Notes: generated by a model not told the origin, from the sequence alone. A DNA stretch of 64,000 nucleotides from Elymus sibiricus (GCA_039707655.1 CM077674.1:240919904-240983903), one strand, 5' to 3'. Counted from the first letter of the stretch, positions 35,864-56,561 are shown. Translations and numbers: made by a program.

Positions 35864-36353
35864 TGACGGTGTCCTGAACTAGGGGGGACTCACCACGTCG
35901 TCTCCCGGCCAGAGGGCCGAGCCGAGGACCCCCATGGCAGTTCACTAATGGGCCACTTCGGACAGCCCATGACATATACGAGGAAGATTCCACAAGACTT
36001 GATGATCAAGACAAGGACTCCTCTCCACCGACGTAGCCGACTAAAACTCTTGTTATCCTAGGCCTCCGGTACATTATATAAGCCGAGTCCAGGCTAGTCA
36101 ATAGATTATCAACACATTCATCATCATCACCATTACCCCTAGGGTTTAGCCCACACCTTACGATCTCGAGGTAGATCAACTCTGTACTTTGGTACACCCA
36201 TAATATAAACAAGAGCAGGATGTAGGGTTTTACCTCCTCAAAGAGGGTCCGAACCTGGGTAAAAACATCGTGTCCCTCGTCTCCTGTTACCCATCGATCC
36301 GATCTCACAGCTCGGGCCCCCCTACCCGAGATTTGCCGATTTTGACACTGACA
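35864..36353 (+). repeat. 5' LTR of the non-coding retrotransposon
   Basis: 490 bp; TATATA at 36075-36080. Confidence 0.94.
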
Positions 36354-36372
36354 TTGGTGCTTTCATTGAGAG
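36354..36372 (+). other. Putative primer-binding site
   Basis: TTGGTGCTTTCATTGAGAG directly follows the 5' LTR. The tRNA was not identified. Confidence 0.6.
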
Positions 36373-39147
36373 TCCGATGTGTGATCGCAAAGGATCGATG
36401 ACTCGTCTGCAGATTGACAGCAGTTTTTTCTGGACAGTGGATTCGTGTTCGTCGTCCCTGTCTTCTCGAGTGTCGCTTTGACGATTGCTTCGGTGGAATT
36501 GTGCAGAATTGAGTCTACAAAAACCCTGTAAAATTTTGTCGCGTTCCGATGGAGGAATCTCCGGTAATCTCCGATATACCAGAGGCTTGTCGAATCTGGA
36601 CGGGAATCTGGATGAGTTTAGGGCGAGGGGTCCAGCATCCAGCTCGGACATCCTTTAGAAAATTCCACCATTCATCGGCTGCGGAATTCCCATATCGATC
36701 ACCCCTCAAAATTTTAGCTCGATCCGACCGTTCAAACTCCGGAAAACTTCCGATGAGTGCATCAATTTTCGGATCTGTTTTCTGCGTGAAAACGAATCCG
36801 ACCCGAGTTCATCTTTCTTCATGAACAGGATATTGGACATCCTTTTTGGAGGAATTTTTTTAGGGTATTGTGTGTTGTTCTTAAACACGTGCCCATAAAT
36901 TTTAAGCTTTTTCCGAGGTAATCTTCACCATCACGCCGGTGTCAAACCAGCCCGACAACGTTGCTCCACGGCTGCCGACCTGCGCCAGCATCAACTGCGC
37001 CGTCGCTCCATCGAGCCAACGATAACCACCTCGGATCATCACCTCGGCGAGCCGACCAAGAGTTTGTCATCGCGAAGGCCAAATAATCGTCAAGACAACA
37101 TTGTCGGCCCCACGGATTAAACGGGTCGGGCGCACCGTCATCGCCGCGCGGTCACTTTTATCAAACCGGCATTGACCGTGTCACAAATTCTGACCTGCGT
37201 CGGCATCACCGCGCCGTCGCTTCTTCAAGCCGACGTCCGCCACAACGACCTGATTTAACACCTCGGTTGGCATGCGGGTTCCAGCGTCACCTCACCAACC
37301 TGCTTTGACATGTCGGCTGACGTGGGGGCTTCTCCATCTCTCCAACAACCTACTCTGGGGACTTCAGCGTCACTAGCCGACCATCTTCATCATGTTAGCT
37401 GGACCGAGGGCTTCGCCTCACCACATTAACCATGCTGCGTCGCCACTTTGTTAAGCCGAGCTCCTCGCTCGGTCACCTCGGGCTTGGGGGTTGGGACCTC
37501 GGTCAAGTTGAGGACTACGCACCATGTCAGATCTGTCAAAGTTCACTGGACGTCCTCATCCCGCCACAAGCCCGGATCGTGTCATCAACACCGAGTACAT
37601 TAACCAGCTAAATCGCTTTCATGCTCAAATTTTTTAAATTCTTAATTTTTTGTTCGGTTCGACCCAGCATTATATTTGTGTTAAAAAACAGCAGTTTGTT
37701 AAAAACGATGTTTGTTAAAAACAACTTCCTTTACCCAAGTTAACTGGGGGCTCTTAAATTTATATGAGCCGTTTTACAATAAATGTTTTCTTCTAAGTCG
37801 TTGCAAAGTCTTTTTCTACTACTCTTTTTTTCGACGCGAGTGTGTTGTCAATAGCCGGATAGTCTAGTTTCTCTCTAAAACCGCTCGAGTTTAGTTCGCC
37901 AAATTGGCCTGAGAAGCACTCCGCCTTCGGGATAAGGAGGTTGAAGCCGAAGGATGACCCGCTTGAAGTCTGGAGATCGGACGTATCATGTTAAAGGACG
38001 ATGGAAGCACATATTAATTTTAAGACCAATTTTTGGATTGGCACCAAAAAACTTGATTTAATTCAGGTGTAAAGTTTTCACATAAGTTTTTTGGTTTTTG
38101 AGCTTATAACACCTTTAACCTATTTTATGTTTTCCTTTTAGACGAGGCGGGACATCCTCTTGATCGAGGTGTTCTGCGTGATGGTTTTGCTCGGGAAATC
38201 TTTTCCGACCCGCAGTTCGGCATCTTTCCTGCCGAGCTGCACCTCGGTGTTGTCAAAACACACTCAATGGATGAACTAGTTCCTGAGGAGATACGATCCT
38301 AGGGTCGGGCTTGTGGCCCAAACCAAGTCTCGGGGGCTACTGCATTGACTATTCAATGCAGAAAATTCAAAGTGCAAAACAGTTTCCGAGGAGATTATGA
38401 TCCTCAGGTCGGTCGGCCGCACCCAACCTGAGTCTCGGGGACTATGCACACCGCATTTCCGTTCATAAGTATGCTGCCAAGTAAGGACTTGATCCTCAGG
38501 CCGATTTCGCGAATCGGCTTGAGTCTCAGGGGCTATTGGGATCAGCGGTTTTATGCTATTCTTCAGGTGCATGCCGGACATTGAGCCGACACGCACCTTG
38601 AGGGCTACTGGCTATACATCTCGGTAGAGAATAAAATTGTACCAATCGAAAAAATTCTGTAAAAATCAGCCCAAGGCCGAGGTGGTGCACCACCTCGAAA
38701 ACGGTCTGGCATAAAGCTCGGATGTGAGTGACTAGTTCCATAGAGGACTTTTTCGGCATTATGCTCGGCTGAACTCCTTCAACTTTTTCAAGACCGAGGT
38801 AATCTATGACACCTCGGATGCAGACCGGCGTTGGAGCTCGGCTGCAAAACAATACCTCAAATGCAGTCCGGCGTTGGAGCTCGGCTGCAAGAGGACACCG
38901 CCGCTCGGGAAAAACTTCAAACCCAAGGTGTGGCGTAAAAATAACAAGGCATTGATAAAGGCCAAGAACTTAAAGGGGCTCCTCGGATGCCCGGCGTGTG
39001 AACTCTTCAGATACACCTCGGCGATCCTCAAGATCAGAGATGGGAAGAATTTGTTGAACCAGCTTTCAAGACCGACGGCCGAAGACGAAGAACAGCTCGG
39101 AAGAACCGAGGAGCGTCCCCAACTTAAAGACCGGTTCAGGGGGCTAC

Positions 39148-39637
39148 TGACGGTGTCCTGGACTAGGGGGGACTCACCACATCGTCTCCCGGCCAGAGGG
39201 CCGGGCCGAGGACCCCCATGTTAGTTCACTAATGGGCCACTTCGGGCAGCCCATGACATATACGAGGAAGATTCCACAAGACTTGGTGATCAAGACAAGG
39301 ACTCCTCTCCACCGACGTAGCCGACTAGGACTCTTGTTATCCTAGGCCTCCGGTACATTATATAAGTCGAGGCCAGGCTAGTCGATAGATTATCAACACA
39401 TTCATCATCATCACCATTACCCCTAGGGTTTAGCCCACACCTTACGATCTCGAGATAGATCAACTCTGTACTTTGATGCACCCATAATATAAACAAGAGC
39501 AGGACGTAGGGTTTTACCTCCTCAAAGAGGGCCCGAACCTGGGTAAAAACACCGTGTCCCTCGTCTCCTGTTACCCATCGATCCGATCTCACAGCTCGAG
39601 CCCCCCTACCCGAGATCTGCCGGTTTTGACACCGACA
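39148..39637 (+). repeat. 3' LTR of the non-coding retrotransposon
   Basis: 490 bp; same length as the 5' LTR with only substitutions. Confidence 0.94.
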
Positions 39638-40639
39638 CTCACCTTTAGGAGAAACTTTGATGAGAGCATGATGAACCTCTGGCTTGAGCCTCCTGAGATC
39701 GCCAAGAGCATTTCATCCACATATTCTAGTGATTCTATGATTTGGCAGTGAAAGCTCAGGGCAATACTCATCTAGCTCTCTGTATGCAATCATTAATTTT
39801 AGAGGGGTGGTTCTTGTTTTCATAGCTTTTGTTTGGAAATTAGTGACCCCACCCCTAGGATTTATGTCTTCTTGTGGCTCTTGGAAAGTTAGTGATTTCT
39901 TTGGCAGACCACTTGGAAGTAACATAGAATCTTTTGCTTCTCTTTGGGTTGCTGGAAAGATATTTGATGCTTTTAAATACTATATGTGCTATTTTTCTTT
40001 GGGCCCTGTGGAAATACATGAATAACATTGTGTTTAATGGTGTTTCCTAGATCTCTCTCAATCAGATCCAGTGACTGGTCTTAAAGCTGGTAAAAAAAAT
40101 GGGGGTTGATCTTCAATGACTGTATGCTGGTCGAGGTGGAACAATTATGCCTACATGTGCAACAGCTGATTCATACTCCATTTCAGATAGAGTGGGGGTG
40201 ACCCTGGACTTAGGTGCAGTTGTGCTTGACGACCTCCCTGATGCTGGCTTTGGAGCAGTCGAAGATGGCTACATGGCAAGCAAGACCCAGTCCTTTGGCA
40301 TTGTCATGTAGAACCATGTCTCCGCCGTGGAGGCGGCATGCCTTGCCTCCCCGCTTCTGGCTTGATATTGTTGTGTTTTGGCTGCAAAAATCGCAAATGC
40401 TCCTAGAGAATGTTCCCGCTAGTCCTTTTATGTTTTAGTTGTTTTTAGTTTGCTGCTTGGAACTATTGGTTTTTACCCTGTTTGCATAAAGCCTTCTACT
40501 GGACTAGTTTCATTCAGGCTTCTTTCTATGAATGGAGCCGGGGAGCTCTCCCTGTTATTCTAAAAAAAGAAAAGACTTCTCACAAAAAAAGACATTGTGC
40601 ATTCGATTTTGTCAATAAACCACCTATCATATCAAGAAC

Positions 40640-41430
40640 TCATCTTTTATGCTCTTTGCCAATTCTGATTTTGGTGGCAGCCCTAAAGAGATACATATTC
40701 TTTGCATAGCACAGACCCTACACATGACCTATAGGGGCGGTCTATTGGATCCACAACCATCAAAGGTAGAGAGCCTCCCAAACCACTCAAAATAAAAGGA
40801 TTATGTGGCTGCCAATCTCTATGGGACGACAAACCATGTCCCGGTTGATGAGTGAGTGGCCACCCATGAGTGCTTACCATCGGTGCATTTCCAGATGGAT
40901 TCACAACGAATCTTATAAATCCTTTTGTGACCCCTTTCGGGAGGTGGAGGATTGACATGTGGAAGATTCCGGTCTCTGTGAGAACCGACTTAGCAAGAAT
41001 AATTCTCCCAGCACGAGTAAAATTTCTTCCCTTCCAACGTTTTTCTTTGACATCCTCCCCCTCCCCCGTGCGATTTTGTCAAAAGGGGGCAGGAAGTTAA
41101 TCTTTATGAGCTTTGTAAGGTGCAGGAAACCCTGGGTAATTACATGGGAAAGATCTCAATTTTGCAAGAAAAGGAAGGAAGGCGTTCTTGCAAGTCAAAC
41201 GCCTAGCATCTAATCGGGAGAATTTATGTTCTTTCCTTTTCAGGTTTATGAGCAGCTCACTATTGTCACCAATGATACGCGTCTCATCAATGTTCAGGTT
41301 TGCAAAAATTGCATCATCATATGCGTAAAGGAGGTCTTGAAGAATATCGTTTTAGCTGACCCTATAAATCACTTTTACAGAGGTTGTTCAAATAACCATA
41401 TGTTAGCTAGTGATAAGTGACCACACTCAG
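40640..41430 (-). pseudogene. Antisense L1-type LINE fragment (RT region)
   Basis: Minus-strand translation in broken frames gives LLYAYDDAIFANLN (RT active site region near 41330), RWKGRNFTRAGRIILAKSVL (thumb, 41050-40985), MSILHLPKG, GGHSLINRDMVCRPIE and WLWIQ...TAPIGHV, the order of plant L1 ORF2. The active site has an extra Tyr (YAYDD for YADD). Frameshifts and stops show it is dead. Confidence 0.8.
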
Positions 41431-41740
41431 TTGGTACCAACAAAAAAACTATTTGTGTCCCGTTCAGTACGATGTGTGAACTCTCTTGAAACGAAAGAAT
41501 TAGCATTTCAGAAAACTTTATATCCCAAAAAACTTGAGTAAATTTAGTCGTTTATTCACCACATGCTCTATTCGACATCCTTGATCATTTAGAAAGAAAC
41601 GAATATCACATTGACATTTTTAAAATTTACAGTGAAGTTTTTTTTACGCGGACAGTGCAGATTTTTTTATTTATGAAACATACACAGAGTTGCAAAATAG
41701 AACTAAGAAAATAGTGTACTTGTAATGGTTGGGGGTATAA
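41431..41740. other. AT-rich spacer upstream of PIG-C
   Basis: No element recognised; it probably contains part of the PIG-C promoter toward its right end. Confidence 0.4.
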
Positions 41741-41799
41741 ATAAAGTTATTGCACGTGTTAAAAAAGGGAAAGTATCGCTCAAACTCGTTAAGCGTGCC

Positions 41800-42122
41800 A
41801 GCTAGGTGGAGGCAAAAAAAAAAAGGTTTGAGCCAGCCCTGCAGTGAGCGGCCACGGCCCTCCCCCGCTTCCCACCATCGCGTCCCAATTCTCCCTCCTC
41901 TCTGCCCTGCCGCTGCCGCCGCCGAACTCACGCTCTCCCGACGCGCCGCCTCCCCGCCCAGCCATCCACCCAAGCACCTCCCCTGCGGCGCGCTCCCTTG
42001 GGCTCCGGCGACAGCATGGCCGAGTGACCACGGCGAATCAGGGGTGCGAATCCGGACCCCGATCTGGATCGATCGATCGATCAAATCCGGTGGCAATGGG
42101 TAAGGCATGGTAGCGAGGAGGC
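41800..42122 (+). promoter_or_regulatory. PIG-C 5' leader, GC/CT-rich
   Basis: An abrupt change from AT-rich DNA to a CT- and GC-rich leader (CTCCCCCGCTTCCCACC, CTGCCGCTGCCGCCGCC) typical of grass 5' UTRs. An upstream ORF lies at 42096-42113. Confidence 0.6.
42096..42113 (+). promoter_or_regulatory. Upstream ORF (MGKAW) in the PIG-C leader
   Basis: ATG GGT AAG GCA TGG TAG ends 9 bases before the PIG-C ATG at 42123. Its context GGCAATGG has A at -1 and G at +4. Such a short uORF close to the start could lower translation or require reinitiation. Only the sequence is seen; the effect is inferred. Confidence 0.5.
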
Positions 42123-43028
42123 ATGAAGGGCGCTGGAAATCCGACCCTTTGTCGAACAAAGTGGAGAAAAGTAGCCTATGGGGGCATGCAGCCAGGCTAC
42201 GATGATAACTACACCGACGACTCCTTCCTCGAGGAGATGGTCATGAACGCCAATGTCGTCAAGAGGGACTTCCTGAGGGTGATGGTCGACTCAGTCTCCA
42301 TTTCCCAGTATCTCTGCATCGTCGCCCTTGTGGTTTCGACATGGACACATACGCTGAATTTGGCCATCGACGAGATCACTCTCTTGAAATTCGACATTGG
42401 TCTGCTGCTTGTTGGGTTCTTGGTCCTCCTGCTCACCACCAGCCCATTCTCGCTGAATCTACTCGTGAAGTATGTCCTCAACATATCATTCTTCACCAGT
42501 GGCCTTTATGTTCTGGCGCCAATTTGCCATACCCTCACCAGGTCCATCAGTTCAGATTCCATCTGGGCACTTGCTGTGTTCCTTCTGCTGGTTCATCTCT
42601 TCTTGCATGACTACTCTGGCTCGACTATAAGGCCTCCAGGTGCACTCAACAACCCAAAGCTGACCAGCAACATCTCCTTGAACGCGTCGATAGTGGCGTC
42701 TGTTCTTGTGGCGTCGCGCCTGCCGTCTTGGCTGCACGTCTTTGCAATCATGCTCTTCTCATTGCAGGTCTTCCTGTTTGCGCCACTGGTTACATTTTGT
42801 ATCAAGAAATACTCCTGTAGACTCCATTTGATATTCTCCTTTGCTCTCATGGTCATGACTCTGGGCGTCACGTACCAGCTGCATCGAATGCTCTTCATTT
42901 TGCTGCTGGCTCTCGTTGTTTTCATCTCGCTTGTCTGCCCCTACTGGCTTATCAGGATTCAGGAGTACAAGTTTGAGATCAATGGCCCCTGGGATGAAGC
43001 TAAACTCTGCTTTGATATAACTGAATGA
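42123..43028 (+). CDS. PIGC: PIG-C / GPI2, subunit of GPI-N-acetylglucosaminyltransferase
   Basis: A 301-residue intronless CDS for the PIG-C subunit of the ER-membrane complex that transfers GlcNAc from UDP-GlcNAc to phosphatidylinositol, the first step of GPI-anchor synthesis (partners PIG-A, -H, -P, -Q, -Y). The N-terminal signature WRKVAYGG (14-21) and [10 protein letters not shown] (23-32) is diagnostic, followed by [20 protein letters not shown] and about eight hydrophobic helices between 58 and 280. The tail ends [13 protein letters not shown]. Length matches the family. The Met at 42123 is the first in frame; residues 2-12 are not conserved. The gene points toward the casein kinase gene, with 1.7 kb between their stop codons. 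No damage seen. Confidence 0.96.
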   Translation: MKGAGNPTLCRTKWRKVAYGGMQPGYDDNYTDDSFLEEMVMNANVVKRDFLRVMVDSVSISQYLCIVALVVSTWTHTLNLAIDEITLLKFDIGLLLVGFLVLLLTTSPFSLNLLVKYVLNISFFTSGLYVLAPICHTLTRSISSDSIWALAVFLLLVHLFLHDYSGSTIRPPGALNNPKLTSNISLNASIVASVLVASRLPSWLHVFAIMLFSLQVFLFAPLVTFCIKKYSCRLHLIFSFALMVMTLGVTYQLHRMLFILLLALVVFISLVCPYWLIRIQEYKFEINGPWDEAKLCFDITE

Positions 43029-44749
43029 ATAGCAGCACTAGGCTTACTAAGGAAGTTACATGTGCACAAGATTGATTTCACTGTATGTATCTATGACTGA
43101 TGTACTGCTAGTCTCTTTTGCAAGTTTCCATGTGTATGTACATACTCTTGACTTAACTTGTTTTGCTACTGCGGCTCTAAATGCTTGGCAAAGCCTTGTG
43201 TTCTGCACTCTGTTCTGGTGATGTGTTTTCTCGAGGCTCAAAATTCAGTGTTGAAATATATAGTGAAACATGATTCTGTAACCTTTGATCAAGTCAAGGG
43301 GGTGTCTTGCTCGTTCTAGCAACACTGATTCTTTCCTCTTGTTGAAAAATAATGGCGATTCTTCTTTCCTTTTAGGAAAAAGAAACAGCATGTGCATCTT
43401 ATGCTGTATTCATTTGTATGTTTACGGGAAATGAACTGCAACTCAATCCTATTCTGCGCTCTGTTGATGGGTTAGCTCCACAATCTCCTGTGCTCAATCA
43501 GTTGGGGCACTTACCAGAACAACATTTGCAACTTCACTTCCTATAGCTCTAACTCTATGAAATGCATCTCAGGATGTACGGGTCGGGGATTGGTTCTTCC
43601 ATTATTTGAAAATAATGCTTAGGTCTCCATTTTTATTGAAAATATAATGCATCTTGTCGTGGTCTATGCCAAAATGCCAAACATTGTCACTACTAATGTA
43701 ACATACTTTTTGGCCATCTACAATGCAGGGGCGTCTGTTGGACGCTTAGACAATAAAAAAATTAATTACGGAAGCAGCGTCGGTGTAGGAGTATGTTTCC
43801 CCAACGCACAAGTGCATATTTGAACAATTATGTAACAGGTCTTTTTTCTGCAAAAAGAGTTGAGGTGCCCGACTGACGGAAGTGGCATCGACGCAAGCCG
43901 GAATCTCGAATCTGGAGGAGATTTGGGTGAAACGACCAGGATATCGAACCTAGCGCCTGCAATGTGGATGGCATTAGGGCCTCTTGGATTCGCATGATTT
44001 CTAAAGCATAGGAATAGGAGAAACACGATGATAGTGTCGTGTCATCTTCAATACTCTATGATTGTATGGATGCTTGACTGACTAAATTGCAGCTACTACC
44101 GTGTGGTAATCCCAAGTTAGCTGGAATACTTACCGATAGTATGACCGTGGCTTACTGGTTAGTTACGAAGCTGCAAGACATATGTCAGGGAACAGATGAC
44201 CGGCAATACAGAAATTGCCAGTATAGAGCATGTAGGAAATAAGTTCAATCTGACGCACATTTGGCCATGTTTTTGCACGAGATGGCCTAGAAGAGCAGTT
44301 CGGGGGAAAAAACGAGATGCGCAAGAAACAAGAAAACCCAAACTCAAGCATTAACACTTTCATGTGCAGGTACAATAAGCATGACAAACACATGAATCAT
44401 TTTGAATGTCTAATGAACTGTTTTATTTGAATAGCGTTTCCACAAGTGTGTGAGTCGACATTAACATCAATTGGGCTAGCACGGCCAAACAATGCAGCCG
44501 AGCCGATCCAGGCCCTTCAGAATGGTGTAAAACGTTTTCTTTAACCATTCAAAAGAACATACATTGAAATAACAGTGCTCGATCATCCATGCCAAGATTC
44601 CATGAGCCGCCTTCGCTATATGCATTCCTCGGCATCTTGTGTAGCACAACATCATTTATCTTGCTCATCAGTGAGCATCATCTGGAGCTGAAAGAATCCA
44701 AGTGCCCTCACTCATGACAGCAACTGACATCTTTTTACTCTTCAAACCT
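43029..44749. other. Spacer between convergent PIG-C and CK1 genes
   Basis: Contains the 3' UTRs of both genes. No clear polyadenylation signal could be fixed, and no transposon with clear ends was found. Confidence 0.45.
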
Positions 44750-53281
<8,532 letters not shown>

Positions 53282-53702
53282 CTTTGCAACCCCGCAAAAG
53301 ATTCAGCAACGGCTGCGCCTAAAATCGCCCCTTGACCTAATCACATTGCCCGGAAGCCGCAAGATTTGAGCCCAGAACACCCAAGAATGGGATCCCGGAT
53401 CTCCCGAGCCAAGACTGCGCGCCGGGGACCGCCTGGGATGGAGCCGCAGATCGAGTTGGCGCTGATCGGAAGCGAATCGGGATACTCCTCGGGGTGGGAT
53501 TCGGGGACTAGGGATTGCTTCTCTGAATATTTTTGGGATTTTCGTGGGGGTTGGGATCGGGGGACGAGTTAATGGAGGGATGGATGGGGGGAAGCGGAAA
53601 ATGTGGGAAACGGACGGAACCGTACAACGGATGGAAGGAGAGAACGAGGGATAGGGCGGTAGTAGGGCTACGCTTTTCTTTTTCTTTCCTTTTATTTAAT
53701 TA
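53282..53702 (-). promoter_or_regulatory. CK1 leader and proximal promoter region
   Basis: 420 bp between the CK1 start codon and the first Helitron end. G-rich on the plus strand, so CT-rich on the sense strand, as expected for a grass 5' UTR. No TATA box could be fixed. Confidence 0.5.
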
Positions 53703-54690
53703 CTAGCAAAAGAGCCCGTGCGTTGCAACGGGAGAGAAAACATAACACACGCTCTTAACCCAACAACCATCACTCAAGACTACAATAGATCCATCTCCTT
53801 TATTTTAGCGAGGCATCATATTTGTGTTGCCGCTTATCCTCCTTCTCACCCTCGTCGGCGATGGCCTCGGTGTTCACACAAAACAAAACAAAACATGTTT
53901 GAATATGGTTAATCCTAAGGCGTCTCTCTCCCTCTCTCTCTCTCGCTTTCTCTCACTCTCGCGCTGAGAAATCTGTTGTTTTTCCCTGCTACGTTTTTCA
54001 GAGGTATGCATGTGTAGTTATCGATGTTTTCTTTTCCCTATATGGTTATAGTGGGGTGTTTATTTGCAATCCGGATCACCGCCGGTACGAAACAAAAACG
54101 GATCGTGTGCTATAAATTATAAGTTTGCTTCCAAAACAATATTTAAAAAATATTTAACAGGTAAAATTAACATCATATTCAGATTCCACACATTTTTCTA
54201 ATCAAATTTCATATATAACATGTTAAAATCGGAGTTACGGTTTAAAAGATACGGATAATTTAGAAAATCATTTGTTTGACTTAAATATCTTCCAAAATAA
54301 TTTTTAAAAATACTTAACAGGTAAAAATAATCTCATATTCATATTCTACATATTTTTCTAATCAAATTTCATATATAACATGTTCAAATCGGAGTTACGG
54401 TTTAAAAGATATGGATGATTTAGAAAAGTATTTGTTTGACTTAAATATGATCCGCGGATGAATTACCTAAAAGATCAGGGGGGGTTCGAAAAATGTAAAA
54501 TAACGGTTTGGGTGTGACTTAAATCCGGACTGCGGGCTGATTTCAAGAAAACACAGGGGCTTTTGTGTAAAATACGAAAAAACGATTCGTTTTTACTTAA
54601 AACAGGACTGCGCGTTGAATTCTCTGAAATAGAGGGACTTTTCTGAAAAATGCCATGACGGACGACCAGAAACCCAATTTGCTTATTATT
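53703..54690 (-). mobile_element. Helitron H1
   Basis: On the minus strand it ends CTAG (53703) before host T, with the hairpin CCCGTTGCAACGCACGGG just upstream, the Helitron 3' signature. The 5' end AATAATAAG is cut or joined by H2 at 54691. The interior has a tandem duplication of about 162 bp (54129 and 54291, CTTCCAAAA...GACTTAAAT). About 95% like H3 by eye; no coding capacity. Confidence 0.8.
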
Positions 54691-55814
54691 ACTAGCACAC
54701 ATGCCCGTGCGTTGCAACGGGAGATAAAAAAATTAGCGTGGAACAATGGATCGACAGATCATGGATCGTAGAGGTCAAGAAGCTGTCTTCTGGCAACGCT
54801 TGCTTTTCTCACACTGCCCGAGCGAAAATTAACTTATTTTCATTTTGTTAAAGGAAGCTTCAATTTTTATTTTTTCTCTGTAAACCTTGTATATGATGTG
54901 TTGGTCCCGGTAATACGTGGGCACACCTAGGCATAGTAAAATGTCATGCTTGCCTTTTCTCCTACAAGATCCGAATAATTACTTTGAACTCTGAAAGGGT
55001 TAATTGCAGTGCTCTTTAAGATAAGATATGTGTTTTCCCTCTTTCAAAATTTATTCACTCTGGCCCTCGTACATTAAAAGAGAAATATGTGAAAATACCG
55101 CCATGGGCACACCGAGTTGCAAAAATTGCTCCATTATCGCACTTACTTTTTCTCTTAGAGAATCCAAATAATGCTTTGGACTCCGAAAAGATTAATTGTG
55201 TTTGCTTTTCGTTGGATGGTACTTAATAATTGCGCATTAGCCTTCCTTTTTTCGCTATTTTTAAGTGTGCCTTGCTTCCCCTTGAGTGAAGTCTGATTTA
55301 AACCTTAGAGTTGTAGAACTCGTCTGATCTCCACATCGATCGAGCTCTTTGATTTTACATGCAAAGCCGCCAGCTTGCAATGCTGCAGCTGAGCTGAGTA
55401 CGCATGTGTCGCCTCGTTCCCTCTCGCTCACGCTCTGCCTAGCGAGGGCAGAGGACCGGGTTCAGCGGCAACCGCGTGGGCACGGCCATCTTCGGCGGCG
55501 GCCCATTCTTCCTTGCGCCCCCGGCGGACCGGCCGTCCATCACGATGCTCCTCTTCGAGGGCGTCCTCTTCGCGCCTCATTTTGTATAATACGCCTCTTT
55601 TCTTGCTTTGGTTGATTCTGCATGCACGCATTTGCTTTTCCTCTGGTTAGACTCCTTTTTCTTGGTACTTGATGTATGCGTCAACCCCTATGTGTTATCC
55701 CTCGTTTGTTGATTTTCCAGCTGGTGGATGTATATAAGTTGGTTGGATTTTTTATAGAAAACCGATGTGGGACTATTACTTATAAAACGAACCCTCAGTT
55801 ATATCACAGCAAAT

Positions 55815-55870
55815 AGCTAGCTCAGTTGGCGGGCCCCTTGAGGTCGTGAGTTCGAGACACCCGCATGCAA
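55815..55870 (+). repeat. tRNA-like (SINE-type) module 1 in H2
   Basis: An A-box-like TAGCTCAGTTGGCGGG is followed about 20 bases later by a B-box-like GTGAGTTCGAGAC, then GCATGCAAATTTTTTT. Too short and unpaired for a functional tRNA. It may be a pol III promoter remnant. Confidence 0.5.
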
Positions 55871-56334
55871 ATTTTTTTCCCTTGATTCTAGGAAAGGCCA
55901 GTTCGCGGCCCATGCCAAAAATTCGGCCCAGACGACATACGTATACCCTTTTTATGGAAGAAAAAAGTTCCTACGGACGGGTGGACGGACAAAAAACGGA
56001 CGAAATTACGGTGGTAAAAAACGCTTCTCATTTTAATAGTAGATATAGATATAGATGTAGATGTAGTATATGCCTATAAAATTCACTTGCTAATCTGTAG
56101 TACTATCTAGGCTATATTCTATATTCACGTACAAGCATCTTGTATATACGAATAAAATATTCCGGCCACGTCGCTAATCACTGTGTTGTTGCACCTTTAA
56201 TTACGTCACTTCACAGTTCACACCCATGCCAAAAATCCTTCCGCTTAGCTGCTGCGAGGAGGGACGCGGAAGCCCAGGTTTGTACAATGATTAAATAATG
56301 TCCGTTCCTACGTTTGGGCAAGTATTGGTGTTTG

Positions 56335-56412
56335 GCGAGTTGGCTACTTGGTCGTGTTGTGGACGCTCCTCTTCGCTAGGAGCCAGCGTTCGAATCTTCC
56401 GCTTGCAATTAT
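56335..56412 (+). repeat. tRNA-like (SINE-type) module 2 in H2
   Basis: GTTGGCTACTTGGTCG, then AGCGTTCGAATCTTCC (B-box-like) and GCTTGCAATTATTTTT. The order and the T-rich tail mirror module 1. It is not a complete tRNA. Confidence 0.4.
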
Positions 56413-56561
56413 TTTTACGGGACATACAAACGGACGATAAGCTATCCGAGCGAGGCACGACGACGTACGAAATTTAGCGGAGGACGGACGACGACGTACG
56501 AAACGGACGAAAATCAGGGAGGAAGAAGCAATCCGTGCTTTATTATTAGGTATAGAGTATA

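Larger units (their letters stand above)
35864..39637 (+). mobile_element. Complete small non-coding LTR retrotransposon
   Basis: 3774 bp with two 490-bp LTRs (TGACGGTGTCC...GACACCGACA) and TSD CTCAC. The internal 2.8 kb has no gag, protease, RT or integrase motif, so it must use another element's proteins. The orientation follows from a TATATA box in the LTR, a primer-site-like sequence after the left LTR and a purine-rich tract CAGGGGGCTAC before the right LTR. The LTRs differ at roughly 20 positions by eye (about 4-5%), so the insertion is old but clear. Confidence 0.94.
35490..40569 (+). mobile_element. L1-type LINE remnant, split by an LTR retrotransposon
   Basis: Left piece 35490-35863 encodes the end of RT (KCELIPLNLTPQKAEEL, FPIRYLGVPF); right piece from 39643 continues with LTFRRNFDESMMNLWL and DSMIWQ, the L1 linker before the zf-RVT region. 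It fades in an A-rich tail near 40560-40569. The 5' end abuts the minisatellite. Stops throughout. No TSD recognised. Confidence 0.8.
54692..56556 (-). mobile_element. Helitron H2, possibly composite
   Basis: The 3' end on the minus strand is GCAACGCACGGGCATGTGTG then CTAG (54692). The putative 5' end is TCTATACCTAATAATAAAG (56556). A second 5'-end-like TCTATATCTACTATTAAAAT lies near 56038-56060, so two elements may be nested. It carries two tRNA-like modules. No Rep/helicase gene seen. Confidence 0.65.

Noticed and set aside
55815..55870. A genuine tRNA gene
   Set aside because: A- and B-box-like words are present, but acceptor and anticodon stems do not pair.
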